Source: CAYRHJ01 sp964424105 (lineage in GTDB: Bacteria > Planctomycetota > Phycisphaerae > UBA1845). From it: a stretch of DNA of 64,000 nt. Within the stretch, counting starts at the first letter, position 1. Each line of letters begins with the position of its first letter. Below, one piece after another: positions 42,241 through 51,551 of the stretch. The notes below the pieces were generated by a model. That model saw only the letters and a list, made by a program, of their open reading frames with translations. It was not told where the DNA came from and made no database searches. A program made the translations under genes and the position numbers. The stretch is from the NCBI GenBank assembly GCA_964424105.1, contig CAYRHJ010000036.1:62001-126000 (forward strand), in the 5' to 3' direction.

Positions 42241-43669
42241 CACCTGGCTTTCGATTCTACCTGCCACCATCACCATTGCGGTCGCAATTTGGTCAAAAAA
42301 GGTTTTGCCTTCGTTGCTTTTGGGCCTGCTGGTTGGCAGCTACCTGCTGAACCATTCAGTCATCGGAGGGTTGGAAACCGCCATCGCAAAAGCAGTAAAC
42401 ACAATTTCAGATAAAGGCAATTTGCAGGTGCTTCTGTTTCTGTATCTGTTCAGCGGTTTAATTGCGCTGGTAAGAAAAGCGGGGGGCATCACTGCGTTTT
42501 CTGCGTGGGTCGGCAAATTCGTTAAGAGTGAAAAAGGAGTCTTTTACACTTTGTGGGCCTTGATCCCGGTTACTTTTATTGACTGTGCCTTCAGGATTAT
42601 AGGCGCAGGCTCCATTATACGTCCGCTGGCCGACAAACATAAAATCGCGAAGGACCGCCTGGCTTTTATGCTCAACAATACCGCCAGCCCGATTGTGGAG
42701 ATGATTCCCATTGCCACCACTTTCGTGGGATTCAATATAGCCAATATCAGTCAAGGCTTGAAAGCGGCAGGAGCCACCGAAGACCAATCTGCCTACAGCA
42801 TTTTGCTGCATTCCATTCCTTTGCAATTTTTCAGCATCGTGGTTCTGCTCATCACTTTCATCTCCATATTTTTTCAGTGGAAAAAGCCTTCCGCAGAAAA
42901 ACAGAAGCAGTCCGCAACAACGGAAGCCGCGAAGGGAATGGACATGGAAGACGACAAGCCGGAAATAAAACCACGGATGCTCAATTTGGCCACTCCGATG
43001 CTGGCGGTAATTTTTTCCAGCTTCTTTTTCTTCTGGTATTTTGGAAAATCGAAGGACGGCACAGGCGGAACGCTTTCATCTATCATTGCCGCCGCCGACC
43101 CCAACAAAGCAATGTTAGTGGCCTTGTTTATTTCGATGATCATTACCGGCGTCATTTATTATTTGCAGAAATATCCGGTAAAAACAATGACCGCAGACCT
43201 GATTTCTGGCGGGAATAGACTCATGGAGATCTTGGCCATTCTTGTATTGGCATGGTCCTTGGGTGCTGTTTCACAAGACTTGAGGCTGAGTGATTTTATT
43301 CAGCAGCAGATTGGCAATTCTCTGCCCGGATGGAGCATTCCGGTATCGCTTTTCATCACAGCGTCTGCGGTCACCTATTTTTTAGGCTCAGGCTGGGCTG
43401 CCTCTGCCTTGATTATGCCTTTTGCGATTTCCCTGTCAGTGTCCGGTGGTTCAGGAATTCCAATCTGCGTGGCAGCGGTAATTACTGGCGGAACATTTGG
43501 AGATGTTACTTCGCCGGTCGCTGGAATGACGAATATGGCGTCGCATGCAGTTGATGCTGACCAGGTGGAATACCTGAAATACGCCAATCCCTATAATTTC
43601 ACGGCGTTGGCGTTGGCGGCGCTGCTCTTTCTAGTTTTTGGAAGTATTGGAGTCGGGAGCTTAAAATAA
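42233..43669 (+). CDS. Na+/H+ antiporter NhaC family protein
   Basis: 478 residues, about eleven hydrophobic helices with the family stretches VLLFLYLFSGLIALVRKAGG, NTASPIVEMIPIATTFVGF and GGTFGDVTSPVAGMT. GTG at 42233 is the start: GGAGG five bases upstream and similarity begins here. The gene is clearly richer in A/T (runs such as aaaagcagtaaacacaatt) than the rest of the window, with codon choices like AAA, ATT and GAA, so it was probably acquired separately from a lower-GC donor. Confidence 0.85.
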   Translation: MDNTWLSILPATITIAVAIWSKKVLPSLLLGLLVGSYLLNHSVIGGLETAIAKAVNTISDKGNLQVLLFLYLFSGLIALVRKAGGITAFSAWVGKFVKSEKGVFYTLWALIPVTFIDCAFRIIGAGSIIRPLADKHKIAKDRLAFMLNNTASPIVEMIPIATTFVGFNIANISQGLKAAGATEDQSAYSILLHSIPLQFFSIVVLLITFISIFFQWKKPSAEKQKQSATTEAAKGMDMEDDKPEIKPRMLNLATPMLAVIFSSFFFFWYFGKSKDGTGGTLSSIIAAADPNKAMLVALFISMIITGVIYYLQKYPVKTMTADLISGGNRLMEILAILVLAWSLGAVSQDLRLSDFIQQQIGNSLPGWSIPVSLFITASAVTYFLGSGWAASALIMPFAISLSVSGGSGIPICVAAVITGGTFGDVTSPVAGMTNMASHAVDADQVEYLKYANPYNFTALALAALLFLVFGSIGVGSLK

Positions 43670-43758
43670 GAGTGAAACGGACGCGTTGGCGATGCGTTTG
43701 TCCATGACGAGCAGCGAATGCCCGCGTTTATCGCCAGCTCACGGAAGGAGCGTAGAGC

Positions 43759-44043
43759 ATGACTCCCATTGATGTGAAGCGTTTCGGGCTAGCCGTCGGC
43801 ACTACGCTGGCATTGCTGTATCTGGGCTGTATGCTTGTCATGGCGACGGCTGGAAATGCAGCGACAATTCTGTTCTTCAATAGCCTGCTTCACGGCATTG
43901 ATGTCACCAGCATTATCCGCACCGACATGCCGCTGTGGGAGGCGTTGATGGGTCTCGTTGAGACGTTTGTTCTGGGCTGGTTATCAGGCGCGGCAGTGGC
44001 CGCCATTTACAACTTGTCGCTGAAGAAACGACGACGATCATGA
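43759..44043 (+). CDS. DUF5676 two-helix membrane protein
   Basis: 94 residues, two hydrophobic helices (TTLALLYLGCMLVMA; MGLVETFVLGWLSGAAVAAI) and a basic C-terminus KKRRRS. Proteins of this kind commonly lie beside copper/heavy-metal P-type ATPases. It overlaps the ATPase by ATGA, so both are translated together. Likely an accessory subunit; function not established. GGAG stands before the start. Confidence 0.8.
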   Translation: MTPIDVKRFGLAVGTTLALLYLGCMLVMATAGNAATILFFNSLLHGIDVTSIIRTDMPLWEALMGLVETFVLGWLSGAAVAAIYNLSLKKRRRS

Positions 44044-46316
44044 CCAGGGACCCGATTTGCGGTATGAAGGTGGACGAAGCTTCGGCGCTACATGCCGATC
44101 GTGACGGACAATCCTTTTACTTCTGTAGCGATCACTGCCGGAAATCGTTTCTGTCTGCGGGCGCCAGCGTAACGCACGAAGACAGGCAGCCCGGCAAGGC
44201 CCTTTACACATGCCCGATGCACCCGGAAGTACAGCAGGATCATCCCGGCGATTGCCCCAAGTGCGGCATGGCGCTCGAATCGATGGCGATGACCGCGGGC
44301 ACCGCTGAGGAAGAAAGCTCCTATCTGCATGTCATGACGCGGCGATTCTGGATCGGCGCGGCGCTGACATTACCGGTCTTCCTACTGGCCATGGCGCACC
44401 TGATTCCGGCGACGGCGAGGCCGGCTTGGGTGGATGGCCACCTTTCGCGCTGGCTGCAATTCGTGCTCGCCACACCTGTAGTCTGGTGGGCGGGGTGGAC
44501 GTTCTTCCGCCGTGGGTGGCGCTCCATTGTGACTCGTCACTTGAACATGTTCACGTTGATCGCCATCGGCGTGGGTGCCGCATTCATTTTCAGCGCCGTG
44601 GCGATGCTCGTGCCCGGACTATTTCCACACTCGATGCAACACGGGGGCAAGGTCGCCATCTATTTTGAAGCTGCGGCGGTGATCGTCGTATTGGTACTCC
44701 TGGGACAGGTGCTCGAACTGCGGGCCCGCAGCCGCACCGGTAGCGCAATTAAGGCGCTGCTGAACCTCGCACCGCCGACCGCGCGACAAGTCGCACCGGA
44801 GGGCGATCATGAGGTCCCGCTCGGCGAGGTCAAAGTAGGCGATTGGCTGCGCGTAGTTCCAGGCGACAAAGTGCCCGTCGATGGCGAGGTGGTCGAAGGT
44901 CACTCCAGCGTCGAAGAGTCCATGATCACCGGGGAACCGCTCCCGGTGGAGAAAGCTGTTGGCGACAAGGTGACGGGCGGTACCGTCAATGGCCCCGGCA
45001 GTTTCGTTATGCGCGCCGACCGAGTGGGTAGCGACACATTGCTCGGGCAGATTGTAAACATGGTTGCTGATGCCCAGCGCAGCCGAGCGCCCATTCAGGG
45101 GCTCGCCGATAAGGTCGCCGGTATCTTTGTGCCGGCAGTTCTAGCGGTTGCGGTGCTCACGTTCGTCATTTGGATGTGGTTGGGGCCGGAGCCCAAGCTC
45201 GCGCACGCCATCGTCAACGCCGTCGCGGTCCTCATCATCGCGTGCCCGTGCGCCCTCGGTCTGGCTACGCCCATGTCCATCATGGTCGGCGTCGGACGCG
45301 GCGCGCAGGAAGGCGTGCTGGTCAAAAACGCCGAGGCGCTTGAGCGCTTGGAGAAAGTTGACACGCTCGTCGTGGACAAGACGGGCACGCTCACGGAAGG
45401 CAAACCCAAGCTCATGGATGTCCTTCCCGTCGACGGCTTCGACGAAAAGGAGTTCCTGCGTCTGGTCGCATCACTGGAGCAGAACAGCGAACATCCGCTT
45501 GCCGCCGCGATTGTGCAGGGCGCAAAGGAGAAAGATATCGCTTTCGACGACGTGAAAGACTTTCGTTCGGTGACGGCGGGTGGTGTTGTCGGTACAGTCG
45601 CCGGTCGAGCGCTGATGGTCGGCAAACCGGATTTCCTGCGAAACGAAAAAATCACCGGCCTGGAGCCGCTGCAAGCCTCAGCCGTCAAACTCCAGGAAGA
45701 CGGTAAGACCGCGATGTTTGTGGCTATCGACGGCAAACCAGCCGGAATCCTCGCCGTAGCAGACCCGATCAAATCTACGACAGCCGAAGCCATCGGAGCG
45801 CTTCACGCGCTCGGGCTGGAAATCGTCATGCTTACGGGCGATAATCGCCGCACTGCCGCCGTGGTGGCCAAACAACTGGGGCTTGATGCGTTGGAAGCGG
45901 AGATTGAACCAGCCGGGAAGGTTGCCTACGTCAAAAAAATGCGGGCAGAAGGCAAACATGTTGCGATGGCCGGCGACGGCATAAACGATGCACCTGCCCT
46001 CAGTGAAGCGGAAGTGGGAATTGCCATGGGCACCGGCACCGACGTGGCCATGCAAAGCGCGGGCATCACCCTCCTGAAAGGCGACCTACGCGGCATCGCC
46101 AAGGCTATCCGACTCAGTCGCGCCACCATGCGGAACATCCGCCAGAACCTGTTCTTCGCTTTTCTATACAACGCGCTGGGGATACCGGTGGCCGCGGGGG
46201 TGCTCTACCCGTTCTTCGGTTTGCTACTCAGCCCGATCATTGCCGGCGCGGCGATGAGCCTGAGTTCTGTGTCAGTAATCGGCAACGCGTTACGACTTAG
46301 GCGCACAACGCTGTGA
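44040..46316 (+). CDS. copA: Copper/heavy-metal P1B-type ATPase
   Basis: 758 residues. N-terminal YHS domain (1-45, DPICGMKV, FYFCSDHC), a heavy-metal-binding module (about 55-82, CPMHPEVQQDHPGDCPKCGM), then eight helices with the metal-site motif IIACPCALGLATP, phosphatase TGEPLPVEK, phosphorylation site DKTGTLTEGK, SEHPLAAAI and hinge AGDGINDAPAL. CPC and the helix-8 pattern fit Cu+/Ag+ export. No HMA domain is present, the YHS domain takes its place. Confidence 0.93.
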   Translation: MTRDPICGMKVDEASALHADRDGQSFYFCSDHCRKSFLSAGASVTHEDRQPGKALYTCPMHPEVQQDHPGDCPKCGMALESMAMTAGTAEEESSYLHVMTRRFWIGAALTLPVFLLAMAHLIPATARPAWVDGHLSRWLQFVLATPVVWWAGWTFFRRGWRSIVTRHLNMFTLIAIGVGAAFIFSAVAMLVPGLFPHSMQHGGKVAIYFEAAAVIVVLVLLGQVLELRARSRTGSAIKALLNLAPPTARQVAPEGDHEVPLGEVKVGDWLRVVPGDKVPVDGEVVEGHSSVEESMITGEPLPVEKAVGDKVTGGTVNGPGSFVMRADRVGSDTLLGQIVNMVADAQRSRAPIQGLADKVAGIFVPAVLAVAVLTFVIWMWLGPEPKLAHAIVNAVAVLIIACPCALGLATPMSIMVGVGRGAQEGVLVKNAEALERLEKVDTLVVDKTGTLTEGKPKLMDVLPVDGFDEKEFLRLVASLEQNSEHPLAAAIVQGAKEKDIAFDDVKDFRSVTAGGVVGTVAGRALMVGKPDFLRNEKITGLEPLQASAVKLQEDGKTAMFVAIDGKPAGILAVADPIKSTTAEAIGALHALGLEIVMLTGDNRRTAAVVAKQLGLDALEAEIEPAGKVAYVKKMRAEGKHVAMAGDGINDAPALSEAEVGIAMGTGTDVAMQSAGITLLKGDLRGIAKAIRLSRATMRNIRQNLFFAFLYNALGIPVAAGVLYPFFGLLLSPIIAGAAMSLSSVSVIGNALRLRRTTL

Positions 46317-46414
46317 CACGAGGTGCGAATACCCCATGGAGGGAGTTTTCATAGTCCCGAGATCGCCATTGCTGGCCGGAGTTCTTTTTCGGAGGCTGCG
46401 CGTCGAGATCACGC

Positions 46415-47896
46415 ATGATTAAAACCGTGTCGCAAATTGGGGCGAAGTTGGCTCGTTCGTGGAGTACAACGGCGGTCCTCTTGTTCGTTCAGGGCTGCGC
46501 GCTGCATATGGAAGGTACGCGAGAAGTTGCGACGTACGTTCAGAGACGGGCCGCGGAGCAGCCATCGAGTGCTGACGTCTATGCGCGGGCGCCGGCAAAC
46601 GTGCAACAACCGGGGGCGACTCAAGATCATTCGACCAGCCATGGGGTACTCGACACCCTCCGTGATTTCATCGTGGTCGCTCTGGAAAATAACCCGGACA
46701 TCAAAGCGGCCGAGGAGATGGCACGATCCAAGGCGGAGCGTATCGTTCAGGCGACGGCCCTGCCCGACCCGATGATCACGACGAAGACGCTTCCCGAACC
46801 GGTGCGAACGGCCGAAGGGGACAACTTCTTCATACTCGGAATCAGTGAACGGTTTCCGGTGCCTGAGAAGCTCGACCGGGCCGGACGCATCGCCCTCGAA
46901 GAAACCCGCGCCGCGTTGCAGCGCTTGCAAGAGGCGCGTCTTCAAGTCATCGCCGAGGTCAAGCGGGCCTATTTTCAGTTATATGTATTGGATAGAAGCC
47001 TCGACATCACGCAGGAGAACCAACGGCTGGTGCGAGGACTTATCGACGTCGCTCGCGCCCAGGTGGCCGCCGGCCGTCGCCCACAGGATGACGTGTTGCG
47101 CGCCCAAGTCGAACTCAGCAGCCTCGAGGCCGAACTCATCGGGCTCCGGCAGCGCCGGGTCACCTTCGCCGCGCGGCTCAACCAGCTGCTCAATCGATCC
47201 GCAACCACGGAGGTGCCATCGCCCGATGGCTTTGATGTTCGCCACGCCGACCTTCGCCTCGATCAGCTTCTCGCCAAGGCCGCCGATGCCAATCCGGCGC
47301 TGAAGCGTCTTCAGCATCAGATTGAGCGAGAAAAGCACGCTGTGGAACTCGCCAAACTTGCGTACTGGCCAGATTTCACGCTGGGCTTCGAGTGGATGTA
47401 CATGGAGCCGCGGGACGCGTTCCGGCCACCGCCGAATCCGATGACCGGTCAGCGTCCGGTCGTCTCGACCATGAGCGAGGACGGCACGGACAATTGGGCC
47501 ATCACCTTCGGGTTTTCGCTTCCCATCTGGTTCGACAAAATCAAGGGCGGAATCAACGAGTCGAAACACAGGCTCATGGCAACCCGTCAGGAGTACGCCG
47601 CCACACAAAACAGAGTTGAGTTCCAAATCACGGATGCCCTGGAGCGAGTCCGCGCACAGCGGGAACTTGCCCTGCTTTTCGACAGCACGATCATCCCGCA
47701 GGCGCATCAAACGTACCGGGTCTCCCAGGCTTCGTACACCGCGGGATCGAGCGATTTTCTCTACGTTATCGATAATTGGCGCAAGTGGCTGGCCTTCACG
47801 ATTCAATACCATCGCTCCTTGGGCGAGCTGGAGCGAAGCGTCGCCGACCTGGAGGAGGCCATCGGGCTAAGCCTGCCCGAGTTGGGAGAGCCGTAA
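46415..47896 (+). CDS. Outer-membrane factor, TolC/CusC family
   Basis: 493 residues. It begins with a signal sequence and a Cys in VLLFVQGCALHMEG that fits a lipoprotein anchor. Two outer-membrane-efflux repeats: ALENNPDIKAAEEMARSKAE with LQEARLQVIAEVKRAYFQLY and ADANPALKRLQHQIEREKHA with AALER-type helices near the end. It forms the outer duct of the RND system. The stop (TAA) touches the ATG of the adaptor. Confidence 0.9.
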   Translation: MIKTVSQIGAKLARSWSTTAVLLFVQGCALHMEGTREVATYVQRRAAEQPSSADVYARAPANVQQPGATQDHSTSHGVLDTLRDFIVVALENNPDIKAAEEMARSKAERIVQATALPDPMITTKTLPEPVRTAEGDNFFILGISERFPVPEKLDRAGRIALEETRAALQRLQEARLQVIAEVKRAYFQLYVLDRSLDITQENQRLVRGLIDVARAQVAAGRRPQDDVLRAQVELSSLEAELIGLRQRRVTFAARLNQLLNRSATTEVPSPDGFDVRHADLRLDQLLAKAADANPALKRLQHQIEREKHAVELAKLAYWPDFTLGFEWMYMEPRDAFRPPPNPMTGQRPVVSTMSEDGTDNWAITFGFSLPIWFDKIKGGINESKHRLMATRQEYAATQNRVEFQITDALERVRAQRELALLFDSTIIPQAHQTYRVSQASYTAGSSDFLYVIDNWRKWLAFTIQYHRSLGELERSVADLEEAIGLSLPELGEP

Positions 47897-49657
47897 ATGA
47901 ATCTGGCGAGACAAGAATCTCTGCGGCGCAGACTAGGCTTGAAACGTCGATCCGGGCGACGTGAGGCACGCGTTCTGACGACCGTTCTCGTTGGCGTGGT
48001 AGCGCTGATAGTCGGACTCGCGGGGGGGCGTTGGTGGCTTAATCGATCCAGCGACGCAGCGAGCGGCCAACCGACTGCCGCGGGGGACGCGTCGGCCGGC
48101 GGCGATGAGCAGTGGTACACCTGCGGGATGCACCCAAACGTTCTTCAGAAACAGCCCGGCGATTGCCCGATCTGTCACATGAAGCTGACCCCCCTCAAGA
48201 AGGCGGACGAGGGCGGGCAGGCTTCGGGCGGCAGGACCACAGAGCGCCGGGTGCTCTACTGGCGCGCGCCCATGGATCCCAACTACATTTCGGAAACGCC
48301 CGGGAAGAGTCCTATGGGCATGGATCTCGTGCCGGTTTATGCCGACGACGACGAATCGCCTTCCGCGCATACCATCCGGATCGATCCGGTGACGATTCAG
48401 AACATGGGCATCCGCACCGGGGTCATCAGGCGAGGCCCGCTCGTCAAAGTGATTCGCACCGTCGGTCGCATCGATTACAATGAGCAATCGGTCGCTTTCA
48501 TCAATACGAAGTTCAAGGGATGGATCGAGCGGCTCTATGTCGATCAAACCGGCCAGCACATTGCCAAGGGTCAAGAGCTCTTCGAAATCTATTCGCCTGA
48601 GCTGTACGCCGCCCAGGAAGAATACCTGGCGGCCACTCGCAACTTGCCCTTGATGGAAGGAAGTACGTTCCCGCCGGCGATAGAAGATGCAGCCCGGCTC
48701 GTGGACGCCGCGGTTACGAAGCTCAAGTACATGGACGTGTCGGACGAGCAAATTGCTGGCATTCGGGACGCGAAAAAAGTCGAGAAAACGCTGACCATTC
48801 ACTCGCCCGCCGAAGGGATCGTCACGGAGAAGATGGCCATCGAAGGCATGTACGTCATGCCCGGCATGCGTCTGTTCACAGTCGCGGATCTGTCACGAAT
48901 CTGGGTGTATGTGGATATCTATGAATATCAATTGCCGTGGGTGTACGTCGGCCAACCGGCGCGGATGACGCTTCCGTACGTCGCCGGGCGGGAATTTGTG
49001 GGGAAAGTAGTCTACGTCTATCCGTATCTGGAACCGCAGACACGGGTCATCAAGGTCCGCCTTGAATTCGAGAACCCTGATCTTGAGCTCAAGCCCGGCA
49101 TGTACGCCAACGTCAAGCTCGAATCCGAGCTGTCCCGCCAGGCCCTGCTCATTCCCCGCGAGGCCTACATCGACAGCGGCGAACGAAAGGTCGCGTTCGT
49201 GGATCGCGGCGGCGGGAAGTTCGAACCTCGCGACATTCAGACCGGCGTCGAAGCGGAAGACGGGATGGTCGAAGTGCTCTACGGACTCGACGAAGGCGAG
49301 GTCGTCGTCACCAGCGGCCAATTCCTTCTTGACGGCGAGAGTAAGCTCAAGGAGGCCGTGGCCAAGATGATGGAGGCCGAGCGCGCCAAGACAACCAAGC
49401 GCGCACCGGATGCCGAGAAGGCGCCGGATCACGCCATCTCTCCCGACCAAGCCACCGCACCGGGTGTGGCCGAGCGCAAGATCATGCCCCACGACGCCGC
49501 GTACGCCTGTCCCATGGAGGAGCACCCCGACGAGAGCGATGCGGCCAACCAAGGCCCGTACTTTTCCGCGCAGGCCGGTGAATGCCCTCGCTGCGGAATG
49601 AAGTTAAAGCCGCTGGACCAGCTTCTGTGGACGAAGCAGTACACGCATGAAGAGTAA
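47897..49657 (+). CDS. RND efflux adaptor (CusB-like) with metal-binding modules
   Basis: 586 residues. One N-terminal membrane anchor (VLTTVLVGVVALIVGLAGG), a heavy-metal-binding module (about 72-95, CGMHPNVLQKQPGDCPICHM), a second CusB-type one (APMDPNYISETPGKSPMGMD), then the lipoyl/barrel body (TVGRIDYNEQ, GWIERLYVDQTGQHIAKGQE, TIHSPAEGIVTEKMAIEGMY, VYPYLEPQTRVIKVRLEF). Residues after 500 end in a third module CPMEEHPDES...CPRCGMKL. Delivers Cu/Ag to the pump from the periplasm. Confidence 0.9.
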   Translation: MNLARQESLRRRLGLKRRSGRREARVLTTVLVGVVALIVGLAGGRWWLNRSSDAASGQPTAAGDASAGGDEQWYTCGMHPNVLQKQPGDCPICHMKLTPLKKADEGGQASGGRTTERRVLYWRAPMDPNYISETPGKSPMGMDLVPVYADDDESPSAHTIRIDPVTIQNMGIRTGVIRRGPLVKVIRTVGRIDYNEQSVAFINTKFKGWIERLYVDQTGQHIAKGQELFEIYSPELYAAQEEYLAATRNLPLMEGSTFPPAIEDAARLVDAAVTKLKYMDVSDEQIAGIRDAKKVEKTLTIHSPAEGIVTEKMAIEGMYVMPGMRLFTVADLSRIWVYVDIYEYQLPWVYVGQPARMTLPYVAGREFVGKVVYVYPYLEPQTRVIKVRLEFENPDLELKPGMYANVKLESELSRQALLIPREAYIDSGERKVAFVDRGGGKFEPRDIQTGVEAEDGMVEVLYGLDEGEVVVTSGQFLLDGESKLKEAVAKMMEAERAKTTKRAPDAEKAPDHAISPDQATAPGVAERKIMPHDAAYACPMEEHPDESDAANQGPYFSAQAGECPRCGMKLKPLDQLLWTKQYTHEE

Positions 49658-49671
49658 CGTTGGAGACGCCC

Positions 49672-51027
49672 ATGCAACGATCCATTGTTTTCCTGGCCGT
49701 TCTTTTCCTGTGCGGACGCTACGCGGAGCCGCAGGAAGTCGGATCCGCATCGAATGGCGGCATTCCCGCGGACGCCAAGTATGCCTGTCCGATGGAAACT
49801 CACCCCGACGAATCCGATCCCTCCAAGCAAGGCGCGTACTTCGCCCCTGCGACGGGACGGTGCCCCATTTGCGGAATGGGATTGAAGCCGGTGGAGGAAC
49901 TCGCCTGGGTTCGCCTCCGACAGGCAGCGCAAGGGGCGGATGTCGCGCACACCTGTCCGGATCACCAGCATGTCCTCTCGAAAAGCAGTGGTGAGTGCCC
50001 GCGTTGCGGACGCGGCTTGATGCCCTTCAAGGTGATGTATACGTGTCCCGATCCGAAGCACGCCGGTGTGATTCGAACATTCTCCGGAAACTGCCCGCAT
50101 TGTGGCCGCGGCCTCGCCGCCTATCGCGGAGTATGGCTTGACGAGAGCATGGCAGACGCGAATGTCCCGCCCTCGCCCGGCCTCGCAGAGGCCGCCGCGT
50201 TCCGCTGCCCGCTTCATCCCCTCGTGCACAGCGAAACGCCCGGCTCGTGCACCATCTGTGCCCGGGCAATGGAGAGCATCCGTCCGGTAGCCACGACCGA
50301 GGACTTGACGATTCCGCCGGATGCCAAGTACACCTGCCCCATGCAAGAGTGTCGGCAGTTCTCTGACCAGCCCGGCGAGTGCTCCGTTTGCGGCATGCGT
50401 CTCAAGCCGATCGACGAAGTGGCCTGGGCCAAGGCGATGCAAGACCGCCGGCAACCCGAGAATCAACTTGGGTACGTTTGCCCCATGCATCCGGAGCAGA
50501 TCAAGGCGAGCAAGGCCGGAAGTTGCTCGATCTGCGGCATGCAGCTCGTTCACGCCGCCACGTTCTCGTGGCCCAAGGAGGCTCCCGAGCATGTCGCCGC
50601 GCAAGTAAACTACCTCATCGAGCATTATCTCGAATTGCAATCGCTGCTCGCTTCGGATCGCATTACGGACGTCGCGCGACAGGCCTTGGCTCTTGTTTCG
50701 GCAAGCGACGAACTTGCAAAACACATCGAGGATTCGAATGTCACTGAATCCCAGAAGCTCAGGACAGCGGCCGAGCGCCTACGGGCGGGCGCGCTCAAGA
50801 TCAGGGGCAAGGACCTTGAGCAGGACCGGATCACCTTCGTGGAACTCAGCGCCGCCATGAATGGGGTGATTGAGCTTGCCCGCCCAAGCCGTGACCGCTG
50901 GCCCAAGCTTTACATTTACCACTGCCCCATGAGCAAGGGCGATTGGATTCAGAGTAGCCAGGAAAAGCGGAATCCCTACTACGGCTTCAAGATGCTCACG
51001 TGTGGCGAATTGAAGGATGTGAAGTAA
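49672..51027 (+). CDS. Six-module heavy-metal-binding protein with DUF3347 end
   Basis: About 451 residues with signal peptide (RSIVFLAVLFLCGRYAEPQ). Six modules of the form (Y/F/H)-x-CP-x3-x8-20-G-x-CPxCG follow, near 41-77, 98-121, 127-152, 181-203, 224-247 and 272-295; module 4 has CTICARA. The last 140 residues form a DUF3347-like helical domain ending HCPMSKGDWIQSSQEKRNPY and GFKMLTCGEL, itself with metal-type Cys/Met. Probably a periplasmic copper sponge or carrier that feeds the pump. Start at 49672 has GGAG six bases before. Confidence 0.85.
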   Translation: MQRSIVFLAVLFLCGRYAEPQEVGSASNGGIPADAKYACPMETHPDESDPSKQGAYFAPATGRCPICGMGLKPVEELAWVRLRQAAQGADVAHTCPDHQHVLSKSSGECPRCGRGLMPFKVMYTCPDPKHAGVIRTFSGNCPHCGRGLAAYRGVWLDESMADANVPPSPGLAEAAAFRCPLHPLVHSETPGSCTICARAMESIRPVATTEDLTIPPDAKYTCPMQECRQFSDQPGECSVCGMRLKPIDEVAWAKAMQDRRQPENQLGYVCPMHPEQIKASKAGSCSICGMQLVHAATFSWPKEAPEHVAAQVNYLIEHYLELQSLLASDRITDVARQALALVSASDELAKHIEDSNVTESQKLRTAAERLRAGALKIRGKDLEQDRITFVELSAAMNGVIELARPSRDRWPKLYIYHCPMSKGDWIQSSQEKRNPYYGFKMLTCGELKDVK

Positions 51028-51069
51028 ACGAGTTTGAAGGTTGCGGGTGGAAAGGTTGAAAGGTTGAAG

Positions 51070-51438
51070 ATGGCGACGATTGAGCGTTTTGAAGAAATCG
51101 AGGCATGGCGAGATGCGAGAATTCTCGTCAAGAGAATCTACGAACATACGGGTGAAGGTGAGTTTTCGAGAGACTTCGGCTTACGAGACCAGATTCGGCG
51201 CGCTTCGATTTCGGTTATGTCCAATATCGCAGAAGGCTTCGAGCGTTCAGGCAAGAAGGAGTTTGTCCGATTTCTCTATATGGCAAAAGGCTCCGCCGGT
51301 GAGGTTCGCTCGCAGCACTACGCCGCCGCCGATCTTGGTTACGTAACAAGACAACAGACCGATGTACTTATTGCGCTTGTAGAAACGGTTTCGCGACGTA
51401 TTGCGGCGTTCATCACGTATTTGAAATCAACTGCCTGA
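51070..51438 (+). CDS. Four-helix bundle protein (S23/Avd-like)
   Basis: 122 residues: FEEIEAWRDARILVKRIYEH, RDQIRRASISVMSNIAEGFE and KEFVRFLYMAKGSAGEVRSQ, the standard pattern of the 23S-rRNA-intervening-sequence protein family. It is unrelated to metal transport and interrupts the operon. The flanks carry inverted repeats (GGTTGAAAGGTTGAAG before; CTTCCAACTTTCCAACC after), as is often seen with these genes. Function unclear; probable mobile passenger. Confidence 0.85.
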   Translation: MATIERFEEIEAWRDARILVKRIYEHTGEGEFSRDFGLRDQIRRASISVMSNIAEGFERSGKKEFVRFLYMAKGSAGEVRSQHYAAADLGYVTRQQTDVLIALVETVSRRIAAFITYLKSTA

Positions 51439-51551
51439 AGAGCAGCAAGAAACACAAGATTTCGGCGGAATATGCGAACCACACGACTTCAACTTCTTAA
51501 CTTTCCAACTTTCCAACCTTCCAACTTTCCAACCTTGGAACCCTTGAACCC

